Shown piece by piece: positions 47,042-55,223 of a stretch of 64,000 nt of DNA; the first letter of the stretch is position 1, and every line of letters starts with the position of its first letter. Location: the NCBI RefSeq assembly GCF_010727945.1, contig NZ_AP022569.1, positions 3,844,001 to 3,908,000 on the forward strand, read 5' to 3'. A program made the translations under genes and the position numbers. The notes beneath the pieces were generated by a model. The model ran no database searches and was not told the DNA's origin. It was given only the letters and a program-made list of their open reading frames with translations. The stretch is from Mycobacterium cookii. Lineage in GTDB: Bacteria > Actinomycetota > Actinomycetes > Mycobacteriales > Mycobacteriaceae.

Positions 47042-47935
47042 TTAGCTTTCGGACAGACCGAACAGCGCTGCGGCGTTGTCATGGAACACCGCGCGCAGCC
47101 AGCGGTCGTCGATGCCGGGTATCTCGGTGATCGCCCGCATCGCTTCGGGGTAGCCGTAGGGGATGTTGGGGAAGTCGCTGCCGAACAGAATGCGATCACC
47201 CAACTGCGGCAACCGACGCAGCTGCGGCGGCGGGAACGGCATGGTCTCGTCGACGAACGGGGTGAAAGCCATTGTGGTGTCGAGCCGTACGTCGACCGAA
47301 GCCTCGCAGATGTCGAGGAACTCGGCGTACTCCGGCATTCCCATGTGCGCGATGATCAAGCGCAGTTGCGGGTAGCGTCGCAACAGTCGGCGTATCGGCT
47401 CAGGTCCGGTGTGCTCGCCTGGCACCGGCCCGGAGCCGCAGTGAATGACGACGGGTATCCGGGCGTCTTCGATGGCTCCCCAGACCGGGTCGAGCAGCCG
47501 ATCGTTCGGGTCGTACCTGCCAACCTGGACATGAGCTTTGAAGACCTGCGCTCCATCGCGAATCGCTGCGTCGACGTAGTTGCCCGCATCGGGTTCGGGG
47601 TAAAACGTGGCGGTGGCAAGGCAATCCGGCGTCGACCGGCGAAATTCGAGCGCCCACTGATTCAGCCACGCCGCCATCTGCGGCTTGTGCGCGTATACCA
47701 GAGCGGTGAACCCGCGAACGCCGAACTCCCGCAACGTCTGCAGGCGCTCGGACTCGACAGCGCGGTAGGCGATCGGCCATTCGCGGCCGACGAGTGGTCC
47801 CGCGGAGTCGAAGTAATTCCACACCTTGTCCATCACCGACTTCGGCATGAAGTGGGTGTGCACATCGATCACACCGGGTAAGCCCAGCGCAGACCAGATC
47901 TGCCGTACCTCGGCGACCTCGTGGTCGTCGGTCAT
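47042..47935 (-). CDS. Amidohydrolase 2 family protein (ACMSD-like)
   Basis: 297 residues. [21 protein letters not shown] holds the H-x-H metal motif near residue 25. [19 protein letters not shown] and [15 protein letters not shown] supply further His ligands, and [14 protein letters not shown] the catalytic Asp; this is the amidohydrolase-2/ACMSD layout. It may hydrolyse or decarboxylate an aromatic-ring fission product; substrate unknown. ATG 47935. Divergent from tam and convergent with eccE3; Rv0293c lies here in M. tuberculosis, but I cannot confirm orthology. Confidence 0.78.
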   Translation of the reverse strand: MTDDHEVAEVRQIWSALGLPGVIDVHTHFMPKSVMDKVWNYFDSAGPLVGREWPIAYRAVESERLQTLREFGVRGFTALVYAHKPQMAAWLNQWALEFRRSTPDCLATATFYPEPDAGNYVDAAIRDGAQVFKAHVQVGRYDPNDRLLDPVWGAIEDARIPVVIHCGSGPVPGEHTGPEPIRRLLRRYPQLRLIIAHMGMPEYAEFLDICEASVDVRLDTTMAFTPFVDETMPFPPPQLRRLPQLGDRILFGSDFPNIPYGYPEAMRAITEIPGIDDRWLRAVFHDNAAALFGLSES

Positions 47936-48020
47936 CGTCCATCCTCGACTCGTTCGGCATGCATCGGGTAATACCTTTGTCTATCAGTCGCCGTGCGGGC
48001 CGTCGGACAGGAGGACCAGC

Positions 48021-48788
48021 GTGTGGGATCCGGATGTCTACCTCGCCTTCGCCGACCACCGTGGTCGCCCGTTCGTCGACTTGCTGTCCCGGGTAGGCGC
48101 ACGGACACCGCGTCGGGTCGTGGATCTGGGCTGCGGCGCAGGCAACCTGACCGCGCAGTTGGCCCGCCGCTGGCCGAACGCGGTGATCGAGGCACTGGAC
48201 AGCTCACCGGAGATGGTGCAGGCCGCCCGGGAGCATGGCGTGGACGCGTCGGTCGGAGACGTGGGAACCTGGACGCCGCAGCCTGATACCGACGTTGTGT
48301 TCAGCAATGCCGTCATGCATTGGGTGCCCGAACATCGCGAGCTGTTCGTCCGATGGGCCGGGCAACTGGCTGCCGGGTCGTGGATCGCCGTCCAGATGCC
48401 CGGCAACTTCGAAAGCCCGTCGCACGCCGCAGTGCGGGCAGTGGCCCGTCGTGAACCGTTCGCAAAGGCTCTGCGGGAGGTCCTGTCTCTGGTGGGCACG
48501 GTCGTCGACACGCCCGCGCACTACGCCGAGCTATTGATCGACGCCGGGTGCACCGTCGACGCGTGGGAGACGACCTACGAGCACCAACTCAGCGGCGAGC
48601 ATCCGGTGCTGGATTGGATCAGCGGCACCGCGCTGCTGCCGGTGCGCGAGCAACTCAATGACGAGGAATACCAACACTTTCGGCAGGAATTGATCCCGCT
48701 GCTCGCCGAAGCGTATCCAGCCCGGCCGGACGGCATTACGTTCTTCCCCTTCCGGCGAGTGTTCGTCGTCGCGCAGGTCGGCGGCTGA
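48021..48788 (+). CDS. tam: Trans-aconitate methyltransferase Tam (Rv0294-like)
   Basis: 255 residues (M. tuberculosis 261). [21 protein letters not shown] is the SAM-binding glycine motif at ~35, [11 protein letters not shown] motif II, and [16 protein letters not shown] the acidic post-motif. These are typical of the Tam methyltransferase, which esterifies trans-aconitate. The start is GTG 48021, with GGAGGA eight bases before; the longer frame to 47826 is upstream shadow. Followed at 10 bp by convergent stf0. Confidence 0.88.
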   Translation: MWDPDVYLAFADHRGRPFVDLLSRVGARTPRRVVDLGCGAGNLTAQLARRWPNAVIEALDSSPEMVQAAREHGVDASVGDVGTWTPQPDTDVVFSNAVMHWVPEHRELFVRWAGQLAAGSWIAVQMPGNFESPSHAAVRAVARREPFAKALREVLSLVGTVVDTPAHYAELLIDAGCTVDAWETTYEHQLSGEHPVLDWISGTALLPVREQLNDEEYQHFRQELIPLLAEAYPARPDGITFFPFRRVFVVAQVGG

Positions 48789-48798
48789 TGGCTGAGGG

Positions 48799-49602
48799 CT
48801 ATACCGGTAGACCCAATTCTTTTGCGTCGTTGTGGTACCGGTCCACCCACTCATCGGAGCGTTCGTCGGCCTGGCGCTCCAGTGCCGGCGCCGGAGCCAA
48901 CCGGGGGTCTTGCCCCAGTGCCTCCAACACCGTGGCCACGATCGAGGTCAGATTGCGCCATAACACCGGATAGGCCACATCAATCGGCTCGATGCCTTCG
49001 TCGGCGAACCAGCCACGCCAGCACTGCTCCTGCTCCCGCAACATCTTGACGACGTGCGCGATTGCCCCGGCGTGGTACGCGGCCCGCGAGTCTCGTGTCG
49101 GGTCCGGCCGTCCGCGCCACACCCGCGTCTGCACGGCACGCCAGAATGACACCGCCTGCGAAACCACGTCCGGTCGGTAGACGTGGACGTAGACCGGCTC
49201 GCTTCCGATCACGTCCCGGATGGCCGCCCGCAGACCATCACCGGACCGATCGGGCAGCGACGCGGCCCGGTGCTCCAGCAACGGCGTCTGGTTCCACATC
49301 AACTTACCGCCCCAGACGCCGTTGGGCGTCCGGCCCGAACTGCGGATGTGCTCCCGCCAGGCGACCGATGACGCGGTATCCGGGGTTCCCGGCTCCAGCG
49401 GATCGAGCAATTCCAGCACGGTGTCGTCTTCGACGTCGGCGAACCATTGTCGCGGCTGCGGCGCCAGCCCCGTCGTCGGCAGGTACTGGAAGAATTCCTG
49501 CGGCTCCCCGGCGCTGCCGGTTGCACGCAACGATTCGACCAGCAGCGTGCTGCCACAGCGCTGTGATGCGAGCACGAGATAGGAGGTCGGATGCTCGGGC
49601 AT
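48799..49602 (-). CDS. stf0: Trehalose 2-sulfotransferase Stf0-like
   Basis: 267 residues, identical in length to M. tuberculosis Stf0 (Rv0295c). [20 protein letters not shown] at the N-terminus is the 5'-phosphosulfate-binding loop, and the region [22 protein letters not shown] the 3'-phosphate site. It sulfates trehalose from PAPS, the first step of sulfolipid synthesis in M. tuberculosis. The rest of the sulfolipid genes lie elsewhere. ATG 49602; 53 bp downstream of a sulfatase on the same strand. Confidence 0.92.
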   Translation of the reverse strand: MPEHPTSYLVLASQRCGSTLLVESLRATGSAGEPQEFFQYLPTTGLAPQPRQWFADVEDDTVLELLDPLEPGTPDTASSVAWREHIRSSGRTPNGVWGGKLMWNQTPLLEHRAASLPDRSGDGLRAAIRDVIGSEPVYVHVYRPDVVSQAVSFWRAVQTRVWRGRPDPTRDSRAAYHAGAIAHVVKMLREQEQCWRGWFADEGIEPIDVAYPVLWRNLTSIVATVLEALGQDPRLAPAPALERQADERSDEWVDRYHNDAKELGLPV

Positions 49603-49655
49603 CCGGTGAGCCTAACCCGCGTCTCGAAGGGCCTGTATTCACACCGAACATCGAA

Positions 49656-51062
49656 CTATCGTTCGGTCAGACCGACCTCGTGTTCGATGCCGCGGTCGCC
49701 GGCGATCGCCGAGCGACTGGTCGGGGCTTTGTCGTGAATTCTCAAATACGTCTCGGTGTAGCGTGCGGCGATCCGGGTGCCCGCAAAGTCGGATGGAATG
49801 ACGTCATGGGTTCGCTGACGCCAATCATGCAGGCGCACAGCGAGATCAGCGGCGATCGAATCGGACCCGTCAAGACCGTCGCCGGCCAGCAGATTGTTCT
49901 TCTCGGTCGGGTCGGCGCGCAGGTCGTAGAGTTCCCGTTCCGCGCGCGGCGCGGTGACCAACGGTGCGACGGCGTGGCCGGACGGGCTTTCCTCGATATC
50001 CCACGGCAGGTCCAGAAGGGGCCGTCGTGCGTAGTTCTCGATGTAGCTGAACTCTTTGGTGCGGATGGCGCGGATCGGATCGAACGAATCGTGGTAGGTC
50101 TTGCTGGTGTATACGTGATCGCGGACCGGCTCGCTGCGGTCCGATGCAAGAAGCGCTTTCGCGTGCGAGATGCCCTCGACATCAGCAGGTTCCGGCACAC
50201 CGAGCAATTCGAGCACCGTCGGAAGCAGGTCTACACCACTGAAGAGATCGTCGTAAACCATTGGCGCCGATGCCATCCGGTTGGGTGGGCGGATGATCAT
50301 CGCGATTCCGGTCCCCGCTTCGTAGAGCGTGGACTTCGCCCGTGGGAACGGTGCGCCATGGTCGGTGAGGAAGATAACCCAGGTGTTGGCGTCATGTCCG
50401 GTCTCGGCGAGCGTGTCCAGGATCCGGCCGACTGCCGCGTCGGCGGTGCTGATGGATCCGTAGAATTCGGCCAGATCTTGGCGTACCTCAACGGTATCCG
50501 GCAGGTAGTCGGGCGGTTCGACTTCGGCGATGTCGGCCGGCTCGTAGCGCTCCCGCGGATAGGGCCGGTGCGTCTCGAAAAAGCCCGCTGTCAACAGGAA
50601 TGGCCGGCTGCGGTCGTCGTCGCGCAACCATTGCTGAGCCCGTTCCACCACGTATTCGCAGAACGAGTTCGACACGTCGAACTCGTCGAAACCCAGCCTC
50701 GGCGGATACGACGTCTCGTGCTGCATGCCGAACAGCACTGAGTAGTAACCGTTTTCAGCGAGAATCTGTGGGAGCGTCCGGACGTCCGGGCGATATTCCC
50801 AACCATGGTGGGCCAGCCCGACAAGTCCATTGCTCTGCGGATAGCGGCCGGTGAACAGAGATCCGCGCGACGGTGAGCACAGGGGTGCCGTGGCATGCGC
50901 ACTGGTGAACAGGATGCCCTCGGCGGCCAGCTGGTCAAGTCGCGGGCTCGAGACATCGGCGTGACCGTAGACGCCGAGATACCGACCGAGGTCGTGCCAG
51001 TGAATGAGCAGGACGTTGTCGCGCGGCGGGCGCTTTTCGGCTGTGCCGCCGGTCGTTGTCAC
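49656..51062 (-). CDS. Sulfatase (Rv0296c-like)
   Basis: 468 residues (M. tuberculosis 465). NVLLIHWHDLGRYLGVYGHAD begins the fold. CSPSRGSLFTGRYPQSNGLVGL holds the C-x-P-S-R motif whose Cys becomes formylglycine, so an FGE enzyme is needed. VIFLTDHGAPF contains the Asp-His metal pair. It removes sulfate from an ester; with stf0 next door a trehalose- or lipid-linked substrate is plausible but unproven. GTG 51062 chosen because it follows the DUF4064 gene stop; the frame extends upstream through that gene. Likely operon with stf0. Confidence 0.86.
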   Translation of the reverse strand: MTTTGGTAEKRPPRDNVLLIHWHDLGRYLGVYGHADVSSPRLDQLAAEGILFTSAHATAPLCSPSRGSLFTGRYPQSNGLVGLAHHGWEYRPDVRTLPQILAENGYYSVLFGMQHETSYPPRLGFDEFDVSNSFCEYVVERAQQWLRDDDRSRPFLLTAGFFETHRPYPRERYEPADIAEVEPPDYLPDTVEVRQDLAEFYGSISTADAAVGRILDTLAETGHDANTWVIFLTDHGAPFPRAKSTLYEAGTGIAMIIRPPNRMASAPMVYDDLFSGVDLLPTVLELLGVPEPADVEGISHAKALLASDRSEPVRDHVYTSKTYHDSFDPIRAIRTKEFSYIENYARRPLLDLPWDIEESPSGHAVAPLVTAPRAERELYDLRADPTEKNNLLAGDGLDGSDSIAADLAVRLHDWRQRTHDVIPSDFAGTRIAARYTETYLRIHDKAPTSRSAIAGDRGIEHEVGLTER

Positions 51063-51067
51063 CCGGC

Positions 51068-51877
51068 CTACCACTGCTGCGGCGGCGAAGGTGCCGGCGG
51101 TCCGTAAGGCGGCGGTTGCGGCGGACCGTATGGCCATGGCCCGCCGCCCGGTCCGGGGCCGGCGGTGAGTTTCGCCGGAAGTCCGAGGAGCAGCCGGAAA
51201 GCCGGCACGAACATCAGGCCTCCGATCACTGCGACGACCAGACCGGCAATCAGGTCGTAGGTGACTCGACTGGTGGCACCGTAACGAGCTTCGCAACCGA
51301 TCGACAGAATGAGCATCACGAGTCCGCCGCCGAGGATCAGGAATTGCCCCAGGTGCTTTTTGAGGAAGAGCATCACCGCGCCGGCGGTCGCCGCGAGACT
51401 GGCCCCGATGATCAGGAACAGGCAGACCACCAACACGGGCGGAAGCGTGGGCACAAGGTTCTTGACCGACGCCCGGCACGAACTGGCGTACTCGCCGCTG
51501 AACCGATTGCACATTTCGCCGGCACGATTGACGGCGCTGTCGAGGTTGATCCACAGGGTCAGCGTGAGGACGGCGCCGAGCAATCCCAGCAATCCGACGA
51601 TGGCGAAAGTGATCCAGCCGATTTTCTGCTGAGACGTCGGGGCCGGAATCGGCGCACCGTATCCACCCCACTGCTGCGCGCCGTAGCCAGGCTGCTGACC
51701 GTAGCCGGCCGGTGGATAGCCGGGGCCAGGCGGCGTCGGCCCGGCGTACCCGGGCACGGGCGGTTGCTGGCCGTAATCCTCCGGGCTGGGCTGCCCGCTG
51801 TATCCCGGCTCGTTGTGCTCCCGAGGATCGCCGGGTTGACTGCCCCATTGCGGGAAACCTGGTGGAGGTGGTTGCAC
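51068..51877 (-). CDS. Proline-rich DUF4064/DUF4190-type membrane protein
   Basis: 269 residues. The N-terminal ~80 are Pro/Gly/Gln-rich with YGQQP units, and cytosolic. Then four membrane helices: KIGWITFAIVGLLGLLGAVLTLTLW, VLVVCLFLIIGASLAATAGAVML, FLILGGGLVMLILSIGC and LIAGLVVAVIGGLMFV. The C-terminus is again Pro-rich (PPQPPPYGPP). Function unknown; the pattern occurs in many actinobacterial envelope proteins. ATG 51877. It ends six bases before the sulfatase GTG, so may be co-transcribed. Confidence 0.72.
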   Translation of the reverse strand: MQPPPPGFPQWGSQPGDPREHNEPGYSGQPSPEDYGQQPPVPGYAGPTPPGPGYPPAGYGQQPGYGAQQWGGYGAPIPAPTSQQKIGWITFAIVGLLGLLGAVLTLTLWINLDSAVNRAGEMCNRFSGEYASSCRASVKNLVPTLPPVLVVCLFLIIGASLAATAGAVMLFLKKHLGQFLILGGGLVMLILSIGCEARYGATSRVTYDLIAGLVVAVIGGLMFVPAFRLLLGLPAKLTAGPGPGGGPWPYGPPQPPPYGPPAPSPPQQW

Positions 51878-51926
51878 CCCGGCATCGTATCTGGCATCGG
51901 CATCGTGGCCCGGCCGTGCGCGACGT

Positions 51927-52583
51927 TCAGGTCGGGTTCTTTCCCCACCTGTTCTCCGAGACGAACTCCGCGAGCGGGCGCCCGAGCGCCCAACCGTCCA
52001 ACTCCAGCGACGGTCGATCGGGGAAATCGGGGACCGGGCCGAGGCACAGGATTGCCACCGGCTCGGCGTCGGCGGGCATCGAGAGCAAGGGCGCCAACTT
52101 CAGCGGATCGAACAGCGACACCCAACCCATCCCGAGGCCCTCGGATCGGGCCGCGAGCCAGAGGTTCTGGATAGCGCACGATACCGATGCCAGATCCATC
52201 TGTGGCATGGTCCGACGGCCGAACACGTAGCTGTCCCGGCCGTCGGAGAGCGCAACTACCAGCAGTTCGGCGCAATCGAGGATGCCTTCGACCTTCAGCG
52301 CCAGAAATTCCTGCGCTCGTTCGCCCAGCGCATGGGCGGTCTGCAGGCGCTCCTCGTCGACGAGCGCGTGTATGCGTCGCCGCAGTTGCTCGTCGGTGAC
52401 GCGGATGAATCGCCACGGCTGCATCAGCCCCACATTGGGTGCGGCGTGCGCCGCCTGCAGCAGGCGAGCGAGGACGTCGTCGGCAACCTTGCTGCCGGAC
52501 ACGAACCGGCGCATGTCCCGCCGCTCGGAGATCACGCGGTAGACGGCCCGCCGCTCATCCGGAGTGAATGCATGATCGTCCAC
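51927..52583 (-). CDS. bluB: 5,6-Dimethylbenzimidazole synthase BluB
   Basis: 218 residues (M. tuberculosis Rv0306, 223). The flavin-destructase subgroup of nitroreductases: VYRVISERRDMRRFVSG at the start binds FMN phosphate; APNVGLMQPWRFIRV and MDLASVSCAIQNLWLAARSEGLGMGWVSLFDP are BluB-type core motifs. It converts reduced FMN into the lower ligand of vitamin B12. GTG 52583. The cobalamin genes are not in the window. Confidence 0.87.
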   Translation of the reverse strand: MDDHAFTPDERRAVYRVISERRDMRRFVSGSKVADDVLARLLQAAHAAPNVGLMQPWRFIRVTDEQLRRRIHALVDEERLQTAHALGERAQEFLALKVEGILDCAELLVVALSDGRDSYVFGRRTMPQMDLASVSCAIQNLWLAARSEGLGMGWVSLFDPLKLAPLLSMPADAEPVAILCLGPVPDFPDRPSLELDGWALGRPLAEFVSENRWGKNPT

Positions 52584-52699
52584 ACAGTCATCGTAGAAAC
52601 GGTTCGCGGTGAAACCAGCCAGCGATGCGCAAGTCGACGTTTCGGGTTGCGGCCAGATCGGTCAGACTTGACCTATCAACTGAGCAGAGGATCAACCTG

Positions 52700-53017
52700 A
52701 TGAACATTTCTGAATCAGTGGAGCAATTACCAACCAACGGCTCTCGTGGCCGCGTCTACGGCGACCCCTATCGGACCGCAGACGGCGGCATGGTCATCCC
52801 CGTCGCCAAGGTGCGTGGCGGCGCTGCTACTCCGTTCGGAGTGTTCGTCGTGCATGGCGGCGAGGCACGCTGGGTGCCCGCGATGGACTCGAATCGGATC
52901 GCGCTGATCGGGGTGACCACTGGGCTGCTCTCGGCGGTGATCGCCAGCGTCGCGTTGCTGCGCCGCCCGCCGTGGCCGGACTTGTCAGCGACGTCGGCGG
53001 CCTGGTCACACCGCTGA
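52700..53017 (+). CDS. GerW/YtfJ-like small membrane protein
   Basis: 105 residues from ATG 52700. GRVYGDPYRTADGGMVIPVAKVRGGAATPFGVFVVHGGEARWVPAMDSNRIAL resembles the Spore_YtfJ (GerW) family in its VIPVAKV, glycine break and GEARWVPAMD features. A single C-terminal membrane helix follows (IGVTTGLLSAVIASVALL) with a cytosolic RRPPWPD. No sporulation is expected; the family occurs widely in actinobacteria, with unknown role. GTG/ATG starts further up (52625) give a non-family extension. Convergent with the following gene by five bases. Confidence 0.6.
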   Translation: MNISESVEQLPTNGSRGRVYGDPYRTADGGMVIPVAKVRGGAATPFGVFVVHGGEARWVPAMDSNRIALIGVTTGLLSAVIASVALLRRPPWPDLSATSAAWSHR

Positions 53018-53021
53018 CCGA

Positions 53022-53504
53022 TCACGGCCGGTAGGGGACGCCGACCGCACGGAACACGTATTCCGGTGGCACGTCGAATGTGAAGGATCGACGCGGCAAC
53101 CCGGCCAGCACGTCACCGGGAACGGCGGCCTTGTAGTGCAACGAGAGGTGACCGGTGAACGCGGGATTCACCGCATCGAGGTTTAGGTCGACGCGCAGAC
53201 CGGTCGAGGAGATATCGGTGATCGCCGGGCCGGGTTGCATTGCGTCCCAAGGCACATCGACGGCGCGGCCGGCCAATTTGGGCAGCGACGAGAAGGTGGC
53301 CAAGGCTCGCCGCCGGGTGAACACCAGCGACCCGACGTAGCTGGAGACGCTGCTCGGCGAGCGTAAGCCCGGGATGGCGCCGTTAAAGCGTCGGGTGACG
53401 GCGACGTACTCGGCGAGGTAGATGATGCCCTCGGTCTCGACCTCGGATCGCAGTTCGGCGGGGAGCTTGCCGACGCCGAAGAGCCTGCGGACGAAGACCG
53501 GCAT
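53022..53504 (-). CDS. Conserved protein of unknown function (Rv0307c-like)
   Basis: 160 residues, matching the length of Rv0307c as I recall it. A possible helix at FVRRLFGVGKLPAEL precedes mostly beta sequence: IIYLAEYVAVTRRFNGAIPG, SYVGSLVFTRRRALATFSS, GLRVDLNLDAVNP and FTGHLSLHYKAAVP. No motif is recognised and no signal peptide. ATG 53504. It is divergent from the two-gene cassette of unknown function at 53680. Confidence 0.7.
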   Translation of the reverse strand: MPVFVRRLFGVGKLPAELRSEVETEGIIYLAEYVAVTRRFNGAIPGLRSPSSVSSYVGSLVFTRRRALATFSSLPKLAGRAVDVPWDAMQPGPAITDISSTGLRVDLNLDAVNPAFTGHLSLHYKAAVPGDVLAGLPRRSFTFDVPPEYVFRAVGVPYRP

Positions 53505-53679
53505 GGGTCCAGTATGACGGTGGCCGGTGTCAGCGCAGTTGGGCGTCGCTGTCTACGTGACGATCCGAGATCGACAGTCAAGAAGAGATCCCGGATGAAA
53601 CCTTCTTTGGTCTGGCCGGCGTCGGTACAGTGCGCACTAGAGCGATCCCAGGTTGCCCAGTCAAGACAGGTGGGAGGGC

Positions 53680-54492
53680 ATGCCCGAGCGCACGAAAGCA
53701 GAAGTAACGCAGGCCATCAACAACGCGATCGCCGACTCACAATTTGCGTGGATCGATTTCGTCAACCACAACCTATCGCCCGCCGAAATCGATCCGGATT
53801 GTCGCCCGCTGGCGGTGAAGTACACGGAATCCAAGTGGGCTAAGAGCTTCATCAAGCAGCCCAACTCCGGCCTTTTCATGGGAAACGAGGACTACACGTG
53901 GGGCAGGGCCGTCTACGTCACCGGTTATCGGGAGCCCCTGTCCACAGCGATTTACGGCCGGGTGGGCTTGGTTTCGTATTTCAAGCCCGACCCCGACTGG
54001 AAGGTGTTCGACGCCCGCGACCAGAGCAAGGCAGATCTCTACCTGCATTGGTTGCAGCTTCAGAAGAATTACCGCAAAGCGATTACGACGGTGCATACCA
54101 ACCACTGGCTGCACGGGATGCGCAACGATTTTCGCGAAGAATTTCAAATCGACGTCGTCCTGTGCAACCCGGACGAGAACGATTCCCGCTGGCGATACAC
54201 CCACATCAGTGATACCTGGATGTGTGTCAGCGATTGGGACGCGACAGTGAACCACAGAACTGGGAAGCGCAAGTTGGCGAGCGGCCATTCGACTGTCTTC
54301 AAAGATGTACGGATCACGGTCGCTCCGGAAGAAGAGTTCGTCGCCCACCCCAAGCCGGTCCAGGTCCGCCCACCGCACAATCCGCCGCCGCGCTCTGCCC
54401 AGCTGGAGCTCAGCGGAAAGCCGCCGGTCTTGGCGCCGTGGGACGTCGCGAACGCGTACTGGAATCACTGTATTTTGCGGGTGAAGTCATGA
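53680..54492 (+). CDS. Unrecognised protein, first gene of a coupled pair
   Basis: 270 residues. The frame's ATG 53653 is earlier, but ATG 53680 has GGTGGGAGGG immediately upstream, so I use it. The middle has conserved-looking aromatic blocks: DYTWGRAVYVTG, STAIYGRVGLVSYF, DPDWKVFDARDQS, YLHWLQLQKNYRKA, TVHTNHWLHGMRN and EEFQIDVVLCNPDE. No family was recognised; the spacing of G-x-A-x-Y and hydrophobic blocks faintly recalls ADP-ribosyltransferase folds, a weak idea. The C-terminus is Pro-rich. It overlaps the next gene by ATGA. Base composition looks less GC-rich than neighbours. Confidence 0.7.
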   Translation: MPERTKAEVTQAINNAIADSQFAWIDFVNHNLSPAEIDPDCRPLAVKYTESKWAKSFIKQPNSGLFMGNEDYTWGRAVYVTGYREPLSTAIYGRVGLVSYFKPDPDWKVFDARDQSKADLYLHWLQLQKNYRKAITTVHTNHWLHGMRNDFREEFQIDVVLCNPDENDSRWRYTHISDTWMCVSDWDATVNHRTGKRKLASGHSTVFKDVRITVAPEEEFVAHPKPVQVRPPHNPPPRSAQLELSGKPPVLAPWDVANAYWNHCILRVKS

Positions 54493-55205
54493 GACTGGTC
54501 TCGCTGGCTGCAGAGAAGATTCAGCGCGCCGCCGGTGACGAGGATGAGGAGCAGAAACTGTTCGCGGCCGTCGAGTCGGAGCGAAGAGAGTCGGATGGCG
54601 GCGGGCGGCTGTTAAGCGATCTCGTGGAATACACAACAGTTGTCGAAGAGGAACTCGAGGTCCTGACACCGATTGAGTGGCAATGGTTCGCGAGCTGGCG
54701 ACAGGCTCTCGGCGGCGGGCTCGATCGACTCGTCCTGAACTATCTCATCGATTGCGCTACAACACGATTCGCGAGATATCAGGTCCGCGCATTGGTGCTC
54801 CGTGATCCGGCAACGAACGAGCAAGCACTGAGCAGCCAAGAACGTCCAGAGGGCGTTGCTGAGTCGGTCGGATTGACCTGGCTTCGCGAGCAGGCCCAGG
54901 GCGCACGGGTGACGAAAATGATCGGCGAACAAAATGTACGAATAGAGCAAGCGCGGGCTGTCGAAGCGCAGGCCGAGCAGCGGACAGACCGTGAGAATGC
55001 AATCGCGGAAGAGACAGCAGAACTGGCGAGCGACGCGCTGCAATGCGACACCGACGCTTCGGAATTCCTGATTCAGGAGCTACGCGCCGGCGAGTTCGGG
55101 TCTGTGATCGACGATTTGATCGACTACCTCAATGCTCCAACGGTCACCAGCACCGGGGACGCGGATCGCTGGTATGAAGCCGGTGTCGAGCCGGCCGGAG
55201 GGTAG
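54489..55205 (+). CDS. Unrecognised alpha-helical protein, second gene of a coupled pair
   Basis: 238 residues from ATG 54489, which overlaps the previous stop (ATGA). Sequence is rich in Glu, Ala and Gln: AAGDEDEEQKLFAAVESERRES, then LTPIEWQWFASWRQALGGGLDRLVLNYL. A long, probably coiled-coil segment is at QNVRIEQARAVEAQAEQRTDRENAIAEETAELA. No family, signal or membrane segment recognised. The frame upstream (to 54222) is a shadow of the first gene. Tight coupling implies the two products act together. It ends 18 bp from the convergent transporter. Confidence 0.68.
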   Translation: MRLVSLAAEKIQRAAGDEDEEQKLFAAVESERRESDGGGRLLSDLVEYTTVVEEELEVLTPIEWQWFASWRQALGGGLDRLVLNYLIDCATTRFARYQVRALVLRDPATNEQALSSQERPEGVAESVGLTWLREQAQGARVTKMIGEQNVRIEQARAVEAQAEQRTDRENAIAEETAELASDALQCDTDASEFLIQELRAGEFGSVIDDLIDYLNAPTVTSTGDADRWYEAGVEPAGG

Positions 55206-55223
55206 GACTGCCGAGCCGTCAAT

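Noticed and set aside
51063..51848. 730-codon version of the sulfatase
   Set aside because: The extra N-terminal part overlaps the membrane protein gene in another frame and has no sulfatase similarity.
54222..54488. 5' extension of the second cassette gene to 54222
   Set aside because: Lies wholly within the first gene in another frame and lacks a plausible ribosome site; ATG 54489 is the coupled start.
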